Positions 1 through 8,936 of a stretch of 64,000 nt of DNA are shown one piece after another. Within the stretch, counting starts at the first letter, position 1, and every line of letters begins with the position of its first letter. The notes below the pieces were generated by a model that was not told the DNA's origin, did no database searches, and was given only the letters and a program-made list of their open reading frames with translations. This DNA is from DASTBU01 sp035711845. Lineage in GTDB: Bacteria; Acidobacteriota; Vicinamibacteria; Vicinamibacterales; 2-12-FULL-66-21. Position numbers and translations under genes: made by a program. Location: positions 17,818 to 81,817 of the forward strand of contig DASTBU010000054.1 in assembly GCA_035711845.1 (NCBI GenBank), given 5' to 3'.

Positions 1-1074
1 CATCACCGCGCAGGCTGCGACTGTGACGGCTGCGGTCCTGCGGCCGCGGGACAGACCCGAGCGCGGCCTTTCCGGATCGAGGATCGCGAGCAAACGCCCC
101 TCGAGCTGCGTCCGGTGGGCCATCGCAAGCGTTGCTCCCGCCAGCATCGAGGGAAACCTCCCGCCGCGCATCGACCGGGCGACATCGAGCAACTGGTCGG
201 CGTAGTCCGAGCCCCGGGTCCCCGCGGCAAGCACCAGGTCGTCGCAGGCGCGCTCGCGCTCTGCCCGGATCCGCCGCGCGGCGATCCATGCCAGCGGGTT
301 GAACCAGTGCACGGCGCACGCGATCTGCGCCAGCGCGTGCGTGAGGCAATCCCGACGCTTCACGTGCGCGAGCTCGTGCAACAGCACGATGCGCAGTCGA
401 GCCGTAGGCCAGGTGTCCGCGTCCGACGGCATGACCACGCCGGGACGCCAGAGCCCCCAGGCCATCGGCATGGTCGCCGTCTGACTGCGGAAGAACGTCA
501 CCTTGCTGCAGACCCCGAGGCCCTGCGCGAGTGCGCCCGCCATCGCCAGCCATGGGGCCTCCGTGACGCGCTCGATCCGTCGCGTCATCCACTGCACGGC
601 AACGATTCCCAGTAGGAGGCGTCCGAGGATCGCGATCGTCCCGGCGAGCCAGACAATCAGCACCACGCCTGCGGGGCTCATGCGATCGGAGTTCGATTGC
701 CGGAATTGCGGGGCCGTCGTCTCGGCGGTCGAGTTCCGAGCATCCGCCTCCCGCCCCGTGGCGATCGGCGCCGGATACGCGCGCGCTCCGGTCAGGAGCG
801 GTGCGGGCGACGTCCTCGCCGGTGCGATCTGCGGCGACGGGATCGTCACAACCGGCAGCTCCCATCTCGGAAGCGCGATCGACAGGACCGGCAGAACGAG
901 GGCGCCCACCATGCCCAGTGTCCACACAGCGTGGCGCGTGGCCGCCGCGGCGCGGTGCAACAGCATCGCCGTGAGCCCCGTGCAGCCGAGCAGCACGGTC
1001 GCTCTGACGATGACGTCCGAAGCGGGCAGCGCAAGCGTGGTGATCGCCGGGATCTCCGAGAAGGGCAAATTCAT
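1..1074 (-). CDS. M56 family (BlaR1-like) membrane metallopeptidase, 3' end outside window
   Basis: Integral membrane zinc protease of the BlaR1/MecR1 type, which in this family senses a signal and relieves repression by the neighbouring BlaI-type repressor. 358 codons are visible and the frame runs off the left edge, so any C-terminal sensor domain is not seen. Hydrophobic segments lie near residues 15-60 and 130-150. The zinc/catalytic motif HELAH starts at residue 233 and is followed by VKRRD, as usual in M56. The ATG at 1074 lies 3 bp after the stop of the BlaI gene, so the two form an operon. No beta-lactamase is adjacent, so the regulated target is unknown. Family assignment is firm; the signal and substrate are not known. 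Confidence 0.9.
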   Translation of the reverse strand, partial: MNLPFSEIPAITTLALPASDVIVRATVLLGCTGLTAMLLHRAAAATRHAVWTLGMVGALVLPVLSIALPRWELPVVTIPSPQIAPARTSPAPLLTGARAYPAPIATGREADARNSTAETTAPQFRQSNSDRMSPAGVVLIVWLAGTIAILGRLLLGIVAVQWMTRRIERVTEAPWLAMAGALAQGLGVCSKVTFFRSQTATMPMAWGLWRPGVVMPSDADTWPTARLRIVLLHELAHVKRRDCLTHALAQIACAVHWFNPLAWIAARRIRAERERACDDLVLAAGTRGSDYADQLLDVARSMRGGRFPSMLAGATLAMAHRTQLEGRLLAILDPERPRSGLSRGRRTAAVTVAACAVM

Positions 1075-1077
1075 GAT

Positions 1078-1464
1078 CTACGCTCCGCTCCGGCGGGCCT
1101 GCTCGATCAGCCGGGCCAGGCGATCGAGCTCGGCATCCGAGAGCTTGGCAGTCGAGTCGTCCAGAAGCGCCGAGATCGCCTGCTCAGCCGAGCCGTTGAA
1201 GAAGGTCCGCAGCATGTGACGCATGGCCGACCGCTTGGCGCTGTCGCGCGCCACGGTCGGCAGGTATACGTAACGCGGTCCATCCTGTTCGTGGCGGATA
1301 TGGCCTTTTTCTTCGAGAATCCGCAGCATCGCGCGGACGGCCGAATAGCTGGGCGGATCGGGCAGCGTGGCTTGGACCTCGGCGGCCGTGGCACGCCCGC
1401 GCGTGTAAAGGATGTCAATTATCTGACGTTCTCGACGGCTGAGTTCCTGGTGTGGGGCCTTCAT
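1078..1464 (-). CDS. BlaI/MecI/CopY family transcriptional repressor
   Basis: A 128-residue winged-helix repressor. The N-terminal DNA-binding part (about residues 8-75) has the family hallmarks SRRERQIIDILY, then the recognition-helix region and a wing. The C-terminal helices (about 80-125) should form the dimer and the site cut by a BlaR1-type protease. It is first in an operon with the M56 protease 3 bp downstream. Two palindromes of the form GCTA-N6-TAGC lie upstream between it and the divergent sugar dehydrogenase and are the likely operators, giving autoregulation and possibly control of the divergent gene. Length matches the family (about 120-130 residues). Confidence 0.93.
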   Translation of the reverse strand: MKAPHQELSRRERQIIDILYTRGRATAAEVQATLPDPPSYSAVRAMLRILEEKGHIRHEQDGPRYVYLPTVARDSAKRSAMRHMLRTFFNGSAEQAISALLDDSTAKLSDAELDRLARLIEQARRSGA

Positions 1465-1510
1465 TCGTGTCTTCGATATGGACGTTAGACGAAGGAGCGG
1501 GAAAAAGGAT

Positions 1511-1543
1511 GCTAGGAAAATAGCACGACGCTAAATTTTTAGC
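1511..1543. promoter_or_regulatory. Tandem palindromic operators, probable BlaI sites
   Basis: Two 14-bp palindromes, GCTAGGAAAATAGC (1511-1524) and GCTAAATTTTTAGC (1530-1543), share the form GCTA-N6-TAGC. Their centres are 19 bp apart, close to two helical turns. They lie in the divergent intergenic region between the BlaI gene (starts at 1464, minus) and the sugar dehydrogenase (starts at 1606, plus). BlaI-type repressors bind dyads containing TA-rich half sites, so assignment to the adjacent repressor is a reasonable inference. Confidence 0.6.
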
Positions 1544-1605
1544 ATTCGGAGAAGACGGTCGAGCTTCTGGGCTCAGCCGCACGCCTGCGAAGTAACATCT
1601 GTTGG

Positions 1606-2739
1606 ATGCGCTACCTCACGATTCTCCTCGGCATACTCGTCCTCGGTGGCCAAAGCCCCTCTCCCGGGCCGGCGCAGAGCCTCCCGCTCGAGAAGATCAA
1701 GCTTCCGCCGGGGTTCGCGATCGACGTCTATGCGACCGGCGTCGAGAACGCGCGGCAAATGGCGCTCGGCGACAACGGAACGCTGTTCGTCGGCAGCCAG
1801 CAGGCGGGGCGCGTCCACGCCGTTGTCGATCGCGGCCAGGACAACAAGGCGGACCAGGTCTATACCATCGCTCAGGGGCTCTCGATGCCGAGCGGCGTCG
1901 CCTTCCGTAACGGCTCACTCTATGTGGCCGAAGTCAGCCGCGTGACGCGCTACGACAACATCGAGTCGAGCCTCGACAAGCCTCCGGCGCCGGTCGTCGT
2001 CAACGACACGTTCCCCAAGGATCGGCATCATGGCTGGAAGTTCATAGCCTTCGGTCCCGATGGATTGCTGTATGTGCCGGTTGGGGCGCCGTGTAACATC
2101 TGCGAGCCGACCGCACCTATCTATGCCTCGCTGACGCGCATGAAGCCCGACGGCAGCGGGCGCGAGATCTTCGCGAGCGGCATCAGGAACACCGTCGGGT
2201 TCGACTGGCATCCGATTACCCGGGAACTCTGGTTCACCGACAACGGACGCGACGCGCTCGGCGACGACGTGCCGCCCGATGAATTGAACAACGCGCCGAA
2301 GGCCGGGATGCATTTCGGGTTCCCGTATTGCCACGGTGGCGACATTCCCGATCCCAAGTTCGTCGAGCGCCCGTGCAGCGACTTCCAGCCGCCAGCGCAG
2401 AAGCTTGGGGCGCACGTGGCCGCCATCGGCATGCGCTTCTACACCGGCCAGATGTTTCCCGCCGAATACCGCGACCAGATCTTCATCGCCGAGCATGGAT
2501 CCTGGAACCGCTCGCAGCCGCAGGGCTACCGGGTGTCGGTGGTGAAGATCGACGGCAACAACAAGGTGGTCAGTTACACGCCGTTCGCGGAAGGATGGCT
2601 GGAGTCGGGCGCCCGCGGTCGCGGTGGCGTGGGCCCGAATTGGGGCCGTCCGGCCGACGTCCTGGTGATGCCCGACGGCGCGCTGCTGGTCGCAGATGAC
2701 GCGCGCGGTGTGATCTATCGAATCAGCTACAAGAAGTAA
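1606..2739 (+). CDS. PQQ-dependent sugar (sorbosone/glucose) dehydrogenase-like protein, secreted
   Basis: Probable periplasmic six-bladed beta-propeller of the glucose/sorbosone dehydrogenase family, which oxidises sugars using PQQ. The 377-residue product starts with a signal peptide (hydrophobic residues about 3-20, cut near PAQS). The body has family motifs such as SGVAFRNGSLYVAE, FGPDGLLYVPVG and, near the end, RPADVLVMPDGALLVADD. A CNICEP segment after the second motif is seen in the sorbosone-type branch. It is transcribed away from the BlaI operon and shares its operator region. It converges with the ADOP permease, with only 18 bp between stops. The true substrate cannot be told from sequence. 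Confidence 0.85.
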   Translation: MRYLTILLGILVLGGQSPSPGPAQSLPLEKIKLPPGFAIDVYATGVENARQMALGDNGTLFVGSQQAGRVHAVVDRGQDNKADQVYTIAQGLSMPSGVAFRNGSLYVAEVSRVTRYDNIESSLDKPPAPVVVNDTFPKDRHHGWKFIAFGPDGLLYVPVGAPCNICEPTAPIYASLTRMKPDGSGREIFASGIRNTVGFDWHPITRELWFTDNGRDALGDDVPPDELNNAPKAGMHFGFPYCHGGDIPDPKFVERPCSDFQPPAQKLGAHVAAIGMRFYTGQMFPAEYRDQIFIAEHGSWNRSQPQGYRVSVVKIDGNNKVVSYTPFAEGWLESGARGRGGVGPNWGRPADVLVMPDGALLVADDARGVIYRISYKK

Positions 2740-2757
2740 TCGGAATCGCGCCGGCGG

Positions 2758-5427
2758 CTATTCACCTCTCAGGGCGGTGGCCGGCGCGATCCGCATGGCC
2801 CTCCTGGCTGGGACGTAGCTCGCCACGATCACGGTGATCAGCGTCAGTATGAGTACCCCGCTGAACGCGATTGGATCGGTCGGGCTGATTCCGAAGAGCA
2901 TCCCCTCGAGAAGCCGCGTCAAGGCCAGCGCCGCGATGATGCCGATCACCATGCCGATCGCCGCGAGGATCGTGCCCCTGCCCACCACCAGCCTCAAGAC
3001 ATCCGTCGCCTCGGCGCCGAGCGCCAGTCGAATGCCGAACTCCCGCGTGCGCTCGGCAACGAGATAGGAAATCAGCCCGTAGATTCCGAGCGCGGCCAGC
3101 ACCAGCGCCGCCCCGCTGAAAACCCCGATCAGCGTGAGGCTGAATCGCCGGCCGGCCAGCGTGCTGTCGAGCGCCTCATCGACCGTGCGGATCTCGAGCG
3201 GTGCCTGGGCGTCGAGCTCCCGCACGGCCTCACGTGCGGCTGTGGCGACGACGCCGGGCGACAGCGTCCGCGCCACGAGGCTGAAACGAGACACGTAACG
3301 CTGCCGGTAGTGTCCGTAGAAGATCGGCTCGGGCGGGGCCTCGGTGGATTCCTCTCGAACATCGCCCACGACGCCGACGATGCGAAATCCGCGGAGGTCG
3401 CCATCCATGTTTCCAAACTGCACGAAGCGGCCGATGGGATCCCGATCCGGCCAGTTCGCCCTGGCGAGCGATTCGCTGATCACGGCTACGTGCGGGGCGC
3501 CGGGGCCGTCGCTTTCCTCGAAGAGGCGCCCTCGCAGGAGCGGAATGCCCAAGGACGAGAAGTAGCCCGCGCTGGCGATGCGATAGGACGCGTAGCCCGC
3601 ACGGCTCTTCGCCTCCTCGCCCAACCTCTTGACGTCCTCGAAGCTCTGAATCTCGTCCGCCCGTGTCATCTCGATGAACTGGCCGTCGCTGAAATAGCCC
3701 GGCCCGATCGGAAACTCGTCGATGAGCCCGGCATCCTCGACGCCGGGCAGCGCCCCCAGGCGCTCGATGAGCTGCTGTTGAAGGTTGGCGCGGCGCGCAC
3801 GTGTCGCCGTGTCGCCACCGTACGGCCAGGTGAGGTCGAGGATCAGAACGCCCTCGGTACGGAAACCCGGATCCACAGCGAGCAACCGGATGAAGCTGCG
3901 GGCCAGCAGGCTTCCGCCGGCGAGAAGCACGGTCGTGAGCGCGACCTGTCCCACGACGAACGCCTGGCGCGCCCGCTCTCCGCGCGCGCGCGCCACCGTC
4001 CGCTGCCCGTCGCTGAGCGCTTCGCGGAGGTCGCGGTTCGTCGACCGCAGCGCGGTAACCAGCGCGAGCACTGCCGCGCTCGCGCCCGCCCCGACCAGGG
4101 CGAACGCGAGGGCCCGCAGATCCACACCCACGCCATCGATGCGCGGCACGTTCCCGGGCTGCAAGGCGAGCAGGACCTGCACGCCCAGGGCGGCGGCGAG
4201 GACTCCCGCAGTGCCGGCGGCCATCGAGAGAACGAGCGCCTCGGCGAGCAGCTGCCGTATCACACGCCACCGGCCCGCGCCGATGGCCAACCGGACGGCC
4301 AGCTCGCGCTGCCTGGTCGCCGCGCGGGCGAGCTGCAGGTTCGACACGTTGAGGCACGCGATCACGAGCAGGAGCGCCGCGGCACCCAGCAGCAGCAGGA
4401 GCGTGGGGCGCGCCGACGCTGTCAGCTGCTCGCGAAGCGGCACGGCGGCGGCGTCGAACATCCATGTCTCGTCGCCGTAGGCCGCCTTCAGTGCGCGCGA
4501 CAATGCGCCGAGCTCAGTCCGAGCCGTGCGCAGATCGACGCCGTCGGCGAGCCGCGCCACCACCTGGAAATTGTGCGCGGTCCTCGAGCGCTGGGGCGGG
4601 AACTGCTCGCGCGGGACCCAGAAGTCGGTCCCCAGGGGGTAGTCGAACTCCGCCGGCATCACGCCGACGACCTGATGGAGGGCGCCGTCGATCTGAACGG
4701 TGAGATCGCCGAGCCGGCCGCCGCCCAGCCGATCCTGCCAGAAACCGTGACTGACGATCGCGACGGGGGCCGCGCCGACGCGGCGTTCGCTCTCGAGGAA
4801 GCCGCGCCCGACAACTGGCCGAGCTTCCATGACCTCAAAGAACTCCCGCGACACAGTCGCTCCGGGCGTCATCGTCTGCTCGCCCCCGGTCGAGACGGGG
4901 ACGCGAACGAAGGCGGCGACTTCCGCCATTGCCTTGAAGCTTCGCGTGCCGGACTTCCAGTCCTCGAAGTTGGGCTCGGAAACGTTCCCCCTGCTGCCCG
5001 TGCTCCCGACCTGGTACAGGCGGACGATGCGATCGGAATCGGGGTAGGGCAGCGGCTGAAGCAGAACACCGTCTACGACGCTGAACACAGCGGTCGCGGC
5101 GCCGATGCCCAGCGCGAGCGTGACGATGGCAATCGTCGCGAAGCCCGGCGCACGCCGCAGGACCCGCGCCCCGTAGCGGAGATCGCGCGCAAAGTCTTCG
5201 AGCAGTGCCGGGCGGACTTCGTCGCGCACGCGCTCCCTTGCGCTTTCCGTTCCGCCGAACGCGACGGCGGCGCGGCGTTGCGCATCCTGCGGGCTCATGC
5301 CGGCGCGAATGTTCTTCTCTGTCTGTTGATCGATGTGAAACCGGATTTCTTCGTCGAGGCGGCGCTCCATGGCATCCCGCCGGCCGAGGGAGCGGATGCG
5401 GCGCCAGATCTCTTTCATCGACTCCAT
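2758..5427 (-). CDS. ADOP family ABC transporter permease (MacB/FtsX-like, duplicated)
   Basis: Acidobacterial duplicated orphan permease: an 889-residue inner-membrane protein with two FtsX/MacB-like permease units and no ATPase beside it. Residues about 1-70 are the charged ADOP N-terminal region. A first transmembrane helix follows at about 95-120, ahead of a MacB-like periplasmic domain, then three helices around 340-460. A second periplasmic domain and a final set of helices lie around 760-880. The start at 5427 has GAGGG 4 bp upstream. The gene follows the PadR regulator by 7 bp, the usual arrangement for this family. The role is unknown; such proteins are presumed to pair with an ATPase encoded elsewhere. 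Confidence 0.92.
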   Translation of the reverse strand: MESMKEIWRRIRSLGRRDAMERRLDEEIRFHIDQQTEKNIRAGMSPQDAQRRAAVAFGGTESARERVRDEVRPALLEDFARDLRYGARVLRRAPGFATIAIVTLALGIGAATAVFSVVDGVLLQPLPYPDSDRIVRLYQVGSTGSRGNVSEPNFEDWKSGTRSFKAMAEVAAFVRVPVSTGGEQTMTPGATVSREFFEVMEARPVVGRGFLESERRVGAAPVAIVSHGFWQDRLGGGRLGDLTVQIDGALHQVVGVMPAEFDYPLGTDFWVPREQFPPQRSRTAHNFQVVARLADGVDLRTARTELGALSRALKAAYGDETWMFDAAAVPLREQLTASARPTLLLLLGAAALLLVIACLNVSNLQLARAATRQRELAVRLAIGAGRWRVIRQLLAEALVLSMAAGTAGVLAAALGVQVLLALQPGNVPRIDGVGVDLRALAFALVGAGASAAVLALVTALRSTNRDLREALSDGQRTVARARGERARQAFVVGQVALTTVLLAGGSLLARSFIRLLAVDPGFRTEGVLILDLTWPYGGDTATRARRANLQQQLIERLGALPGVEDAGLIDEFPIGPGYFSDGQFIEMTRADEIQSFEDVKRLGEEAKSRAGYASYRIASAGYFSSLGIPLLRGRLFEESDGPGAPHVAVISESLARANWPDRDPIGRFVQFGNMDGDLRGFRIVGVVGDVREESTEAPPEPIFYGHYRQRYVSRFSLVARTLSPGVVATAAREAVRELDAQAPLEIRTVDEALDSTLAGRRFSLTLIGVFSGAALVLAALGIYGLISYLVAERTREFGIRLALGAEATDVLRLVVGRGTILAAIGMVIGIIAALALTRLLEGMLFGISPTDPIAFSGVLILTLITVIVASYVPARRAMRIAPATALRGE

Positions 5428-5434
5428 GATGCCC

Positions 5435-5767
5435 TCAGTCGACGGTCGCGCCGAGCACCAGGTTGATGGCCCTCGACATGCGCTGCCACTGCGCGAGATC
5501 GCCGGTGAGGCGCTTCCGCCCTTCTCGCGTGAGCGAGTAGTAGCGGGCGCGCCGATTGTTCTCGGTCACATTCCACGCGGATCGAACGAAGCCCTGGCGT
5601 TCGAGCCGATAGAGCGCAGGATAGAGCGTGCCCTGACCGACCTGCAGCACGTTCTCGGACCATTGCTGGATCCGCTCGGTGATGCCCCACCCGTGCATCG
5701 GCTCGAGTTGAAGCGCCCGGAGCACGAGCATGTCGAGCGTGCCCTGGAGAATCCCGTCTTTTTCCAC
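5435..5767 (-). CDS. PadR family transcriptional regulator
   Basis: A 110-residue PadR-type winged-helix regulator: GTLDMLVLRAL, then QVGQGTLYPALYRLERQG, then a YYSLTREGRKRL wing, all in the usual order. The start is GTG at 5767, with AAAGGA 9 bp upstream. It is immediately upstream of, and in an operon with, the ADOP permease. PadR-ADOP pairs are a hallmark of Acidobacteriota, so it probably represses the permease. A CTTTCG/CGAAAG dyad just upstream is the probable operator. Confidence 0.93.
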   Translation of the reverse strand: MEKDGILQGTLDMLVLRALQLEPMHGWGITERIQQWSENVLQVGQGTLYPALYRLERQGFVRSAWNVTENNRRARYYSLTREGRKRLTGDLAQWQRMSRAINLVLGATVD

Positions 5768-5778
5768 GGTGAGGTTTC

Positions 5779-5820
5779 CTTTCGATAGACGAAAGAAGGA
5801 TGGATCCGGTTCCTTTCGAT
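5779..5820 (-). promoter_or_regulatory. Probable PadR operator
   Basis: CTTTCGATAGACGAAAG (5779-5795) is an inverted repeat with 6-bp arms and a 5-bp centre. One arm extended as CCTTTCGAT recurs at 5812-5820. Both sit directly upstream of the PadR start. A TTGACA-like element (complement of 5821-5826) lies next to the second half site, so binding could block a promoter. Assignment to PadR is inferred from position. Confidence 0.45.
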
Positions 5821-5881
5821 TGTCAAGAGGAAGCGCACTCGCTGGGGCGGGCCCGGCAGCCGCGTGGGGTACGATAGAGGT

Positions 5882-6292
5882 ATGGCAGAATCAGCGACTC
5901 CACCCCTGCCTCCCAACATCGTCACCGACGCAAAGACGGTCGCGGCGATGGTGAGGATTTATTGCCGCGACAAACATCCCGGCCGGGCGCAGACGCTCTG
6001 TGCTGCCTGTGCGGACCTGCTCGCCTATGCCGACGACCGCCTGGCGAAATGCCCGTTCGGCGACGAGAAGACGACCTGCCGCGACTGCCCGATCCACTGC
6101 TACCGGCCGGCAGAGCGGACCGCGATGAAGGACGTCATGCGCTACGCCGGCCCGCGGATGCTGTGGGAGCATCCCATTCTGGCGATCCGGCACCTGTGGA
6201 TGGAGCGAAAGGGCGCACCGCCGTGGCCGCCGGTCCGGAAGCGGTTCAAGGCTCTCAGGGGGGCAAAGGGTTCAGGGGGCTCAAACCCCTGA
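5882..6292 (+). CDS. YgbA-like (nitrous oxide-stimulated promoter family) protein
   Basis: Small cytoplasmic protein of the family named after nitrous-oxide-stimulated expression (E. coli YgbA). From ATG 5882 it has 136 residues; a GTG at 5864 in the same frame would add six. The conserved cysteine pattern is visible: CAACADLLAYADDRLAKCPF, then CRDCPIHCY, then RMLWEHPILAIRH. The cysteines suggest metal binding, but the biochemical role is unknown. The gene stands alone between the divergent PadR gene and a convergent DUF5666-like gene. The C-terminal tail after about residue 115 is low in conserved features. Confidence 0.8.
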   Translation: MAESATPPLPPNIVTDAKTVAAMVRIYCRDKHPGRAQTLCAACADLLAYADDRLAKCPFGDEKTTCRDCPIHCYRPAERTAMKDVMRYAGPRMLWEHPILAIRHLWMERKGAPPWPPVRKRFKALRGAKGSGGSNP

Positions 6293-6318
6293 ACCCGTTG
6301 AACCTTGACCCCTGGCTA

Positions 6319-6975
6319 TTACTTCTTGACTGTGCCCTTCCGTGTCACGTGCACTTCCGACGCATGCTTCATGTCGCCCATCTCGCGATAGTGCACCCGG
6401 ACGCTGTCGCCGACGGCGACGAAGTCGGTGATGACCGTCACCTCGCCGGCTTCCTTCTTCTTTGCCGCGGCGGTTCCGAGTCCGGCTCCAATCACGTCGG
6501 TTCCCTTGTCGATCACGAACGTCATCTCGCCGGCGCTGGTCTTCACGGCCAATGACGTGCCGGTGACCGCCGTGACGGTCCCATTCATGGTCTGTCTCTC
6601 AGGCTGTTTCTGCTCCGCCTCGGAGACGGAACCCTCGACCGGACCCGGCAGGACCCGAATGCTCGCCGCATGCATCCCCTGCTCGTGGTACCGAACTTCG
6701 ACGCCCTGACCGACCTTCACGAGGCTCGGCAGATCCGGGCCCTTGCGTCCTTCGGCCTCCGCCGCGCGAGTCTGCGTCGAGGCGCCACGCGCGGTGACCT
6801 GCGTCTTTTCGTCGACCTTGAAGGTCATGACCTGATCCTTGACCTTGATGCTGAGCGAGGCCGGGGTAACGGCGGTGACAGTACCCCGTGCCTCCCTGGT
6901 GTCTTGCGCTTCCACCGACGGCGGGACCGAGGCGAACAGGGCGCAACCCATGACGACGGCAAGCAGCGGCTTCAT
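6319..6975 (-). CDS. Secreted protein with two DUF5666-like repeats
   Basis: A 218-residue secreted protein. The start at 6975 is chosen because it opens a clear signal peptide (hydrophobic residues about 4-18, then SVEAQ) and has GGAG 8 bp upstream; the frame stays open upstream without a better start. The mature part contains two copies of a small beta-type unit beginning GTVTAVTPASLSIKV and GTVTAVTGTSLAVKT, each followed by a VGQGVEVRYHE / VGDSVRVHYRE strand. This matches the DUF5666 style of OB-like repeat. Function unknown. It lies downstream of, and probably separated by a terminator from, the PQQ-repeat gene. Confidence 0.7.
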   Translation of the reverse strand: MKPLLAVVMGCALFASVPPSVEAQDTREARGTVTAVTPASLSIKVKDQVMTFKVDEKTQVTARGASTQTRAAEAEGRKGPDLPSLVKVGQGVEVRYHEQGMHAASIRVLPGPVEGSVSEAEQKQPERQTMNGTVTAVTGTSLAVKTSAGEMTFVIDKGTDVIGAGLGTAAAKKKEAGEVTVITDFVAVGDSVRVHYREMGDMKHASEVHVTRKGTVKK

Positions 6976-7002
6976 AAACAGTGCTCCCTGGCCGGTAAGG
7001 CC

Positions 7003-7030
7003 AAAAAAGGCGGCGGCGACGTCCGCCGCC
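7003..7030 (-). terminator. Rho-independent terminator of the PQQ-repeat gene
   Basis: On the minus strand a 7-bp GC stem (GGCGGCG/CGCCGCC, loop GACGT) is followed within 3 bases by six T. It lies about 77 bp after the stop of the PQQ-repeat gene and just before the start of the DUF5666-like gene. Confidence 0.65.
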
Positions 7031-7106
7031 CCCTCGACGCGGGCGCCTCGAGGGCGCTCCACTCTAGCAGTTTGCCGGGAAGGACTCCAGCGCCGGCGAC
7101 TGAACG

Positions 7107-8846
7107 CTACTTCCGCGCCTTTCCGATCGCGAACAGGCTGGACGATGAGCGCACGTACATGACGCCGTCGGACAGCGCGGGCGTTGCCATCAACAGCTCG
7201 CCCACGGTGTTGGTGCCAATCAGCCGGAACTCGCGTCCGGCGCCAACGACAAGCACCTCGCCGTCTTCATTGGACAGATAGATGCGTCCGTCGGCCGCGA
7301 CGGGCGACGCGCTGAAGCCGCTGCCCACGGGTGCGAGGCGCTGCCGGTAGATTTCCTGTCCCGTTCGCGCGTCGTACGCATCGAAGATGCCGTCGTTGTT
7401 CAGCACGTACAGGATACCGTCGTATGCGAGCGGCGTCGGCATGTACGAGCCGCGTCCCGTCCTGGACCAGGCGACCGCGTTGCTGCTCGTCGTGTCCTTG
7501 GCGAGCGTCAGATCGCCAAGGGCCCCCGGACGCACGGCGAAGATCGGTTTCTCCGGCCGGCGGCCGCTCGCGACGATGACGACCCCGCTGGCCAGGATCG
7601 GTGTGGGCGCCGTGATCTTGGAGCTGCCGCCGAGACGCCAGAGCTCCCTGCCGGTGCTCGGATCGTAGCCGCGTATGAACTTCGCTCCATTGGTCACGAG
7701 CTCGTCGCCACTCGACGTAGCGATCACCGTCGGCGTTCCCCACGAAGGCAGCTCGTCGCGATCGGTCTTCCAGACCGTCTTTCCCGTCTGCGCGTCCAGC
7801 GCCAGCACGAACGAATCGGCCTGCGTGTCGCACTGGACCAGCACGAGATCTTTCCAGATGATCGGCGAGCTGGCCGGACCCCATTCGTACGACGGGATAT
7901 CGTACGCCCCCATGTCTACGTGGCCGAGGTCCACCGTCCAGAGCGGCTTGCCATCGACGTCGTATGCGTGCACGCCCTGCGAGCCGAACCACGCGACGAC
8001 GATTCGCCCATCAGTTGCGGGTGATGCGCTGGCGTAGGTGGACTTGATGTGTCGCTTGTTTCGCGGCGCTCCCTCGAAGGCCACACGTTCCCACAGAATC
8101 TTTCCGCTGTGCTTGTCGATCGCGTAGAGCATCCACTTGTGCGAAGAGCGATCGTCGGAGGCATCGCCGTCTCCGTACAGGCCAGGCTTGAAGGTGGCGC
8201 TCCCCTTGCTGCTGATGGCACTCGTGACGAAGACGCGATCGCCCCAGACGATGGGGCTCGAGTGCGCCAGGCCCGGGATGGGGACTCTCCAGAGGATGTT
8301 CTCGCCCGTTCTGCCGTCCCAGCGATCCGGCAGATCCTGACCTTCGGCGATGCCCGACGCGTTCGGCCCACGGAACGAGGGCCAGCTGCCCGTTGCGGGG
8401 GCGGGGTGGGGCAGGGCCGGCGCACGCCCGGGCCCGGTGCGCACGATCTTCCGGGCGGATGCCACAGGCACTTCACCCGCGGGACGCCAGGTGCTGTCCT
8501 TGAGGATCATGCGCCTGGGGGTGCAGGCGTCCTCCAGCAGGAGCAGCGAAACCTGCGTTCCCTCCATGCGGAATCGGTATCGACCCGGCTGCTCGCATCC
8601 CCGTGGTCCATCGATCGTGGTGACCGCGAGCTCGTCCCTGTCGCGCTTCCACGTCCCCTTCATCGCGGGCCACTCCCTGCCCTCGATCGCCAGCGCGCCG
8701 TCGGCGCCGAACGTGATGGTGAAGAAGCCGTACTGAAGCGGCGCAGAGGGAAGTTGCTCCGTTTGCTGTCCGGCGCTGGCGAGGAGAGCCGCCGGCAGGG
8801 CTGCCGCCAGCAGCCAGAGGCCCATGGAGACAGGTGCGATGCGCAT
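7107..8846 (-). CDS. PQQ-binding-like beta-propeller repeat protein, secreted
   Basis: A 579-residue secreted protein. The start at 8846 is chosen for its signal peptide (hydrophobic residues about 8-24); the frame continues open upstream only as overlap with the opposite gene. After a short N-terminal domain (to about residue 130) the protein begins SWPSFRGPNASG and continues as PQQ-type tryptophan-docking repeats: DKHSGKILWE, DVDGKPLWT, DAQTGKTVWK, DPSTGRELWR and DARTGQEIYR. This is the architecture of the PQQ_2/quinoprotein-like propellers common in Acidobacteriota and Planctomycetota. No clear catalytic cofactor residues can be assigned, so it may be structural or binding. A terminator follows it. 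Confidence 0.85.
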   Translation of the reverse strand: MRIAPVSMGLWLLAAALPAALLASAGQQTEQLPSAPLQYGFFTITFGADGALAIEGREWPAMKGTWKRDRDELAVTTIDGPRGCEQPGRYRFRMEGTQVSLLLLEDACTPRRMILKDSTWRPAGEVPVASARKIVRTGPGRAPALPHPAPATGSWPSFRGPNASGIAEGQDLPDRWDGRTGENILWRVPIPGLAHSSPIVWGDRVFVTSAISSKGSATFKPGLYGDGDASDDRSSHKWMLYAIDKHSGKILWERVAFEGAPRNKRHIKSTYASASPATDGRIVVAWFGSQGVHAYDVDGKPLWTVDLGHVDMGAYDIPSYEWGPASSPIIWKDLVLVQCDTQADSFVLALDAQTGKTVWKTDRDELPSWGTPTVIATSSGDELVTNGAKFIRGYDPSTGRELWRLGGSSKITAPTPILASGVVIVASGRRPEKPIFAVRPGALGDLTLAKDTTSSNAVAWSRTGRGSYMPTPLAYDGILYVLNNDGIFDAYDARTGQEIYRQRLAPVGSGFSASPVAADGRIYLSNEDGEVLVVGAGREFRLIGTNTVGELLMATPALSDGVMYVRSSSSLFAIGKARK

Positions 8847-8936
8847 GCTCTGCGGATAGTAGCACCGATGGGGAGGCAAGAATGCCGGGGTATGCGTGCG
8901 GCCGGAGTCCTCGGACAGTCGCGCTACAATCTGCCG

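Noticed and set aside
3310..5466. Long open frame on the plus strand over the ADOP gene
   Set aside because: It is antisense to a strongly conserved permease and has no motif; a high-GC shadow.
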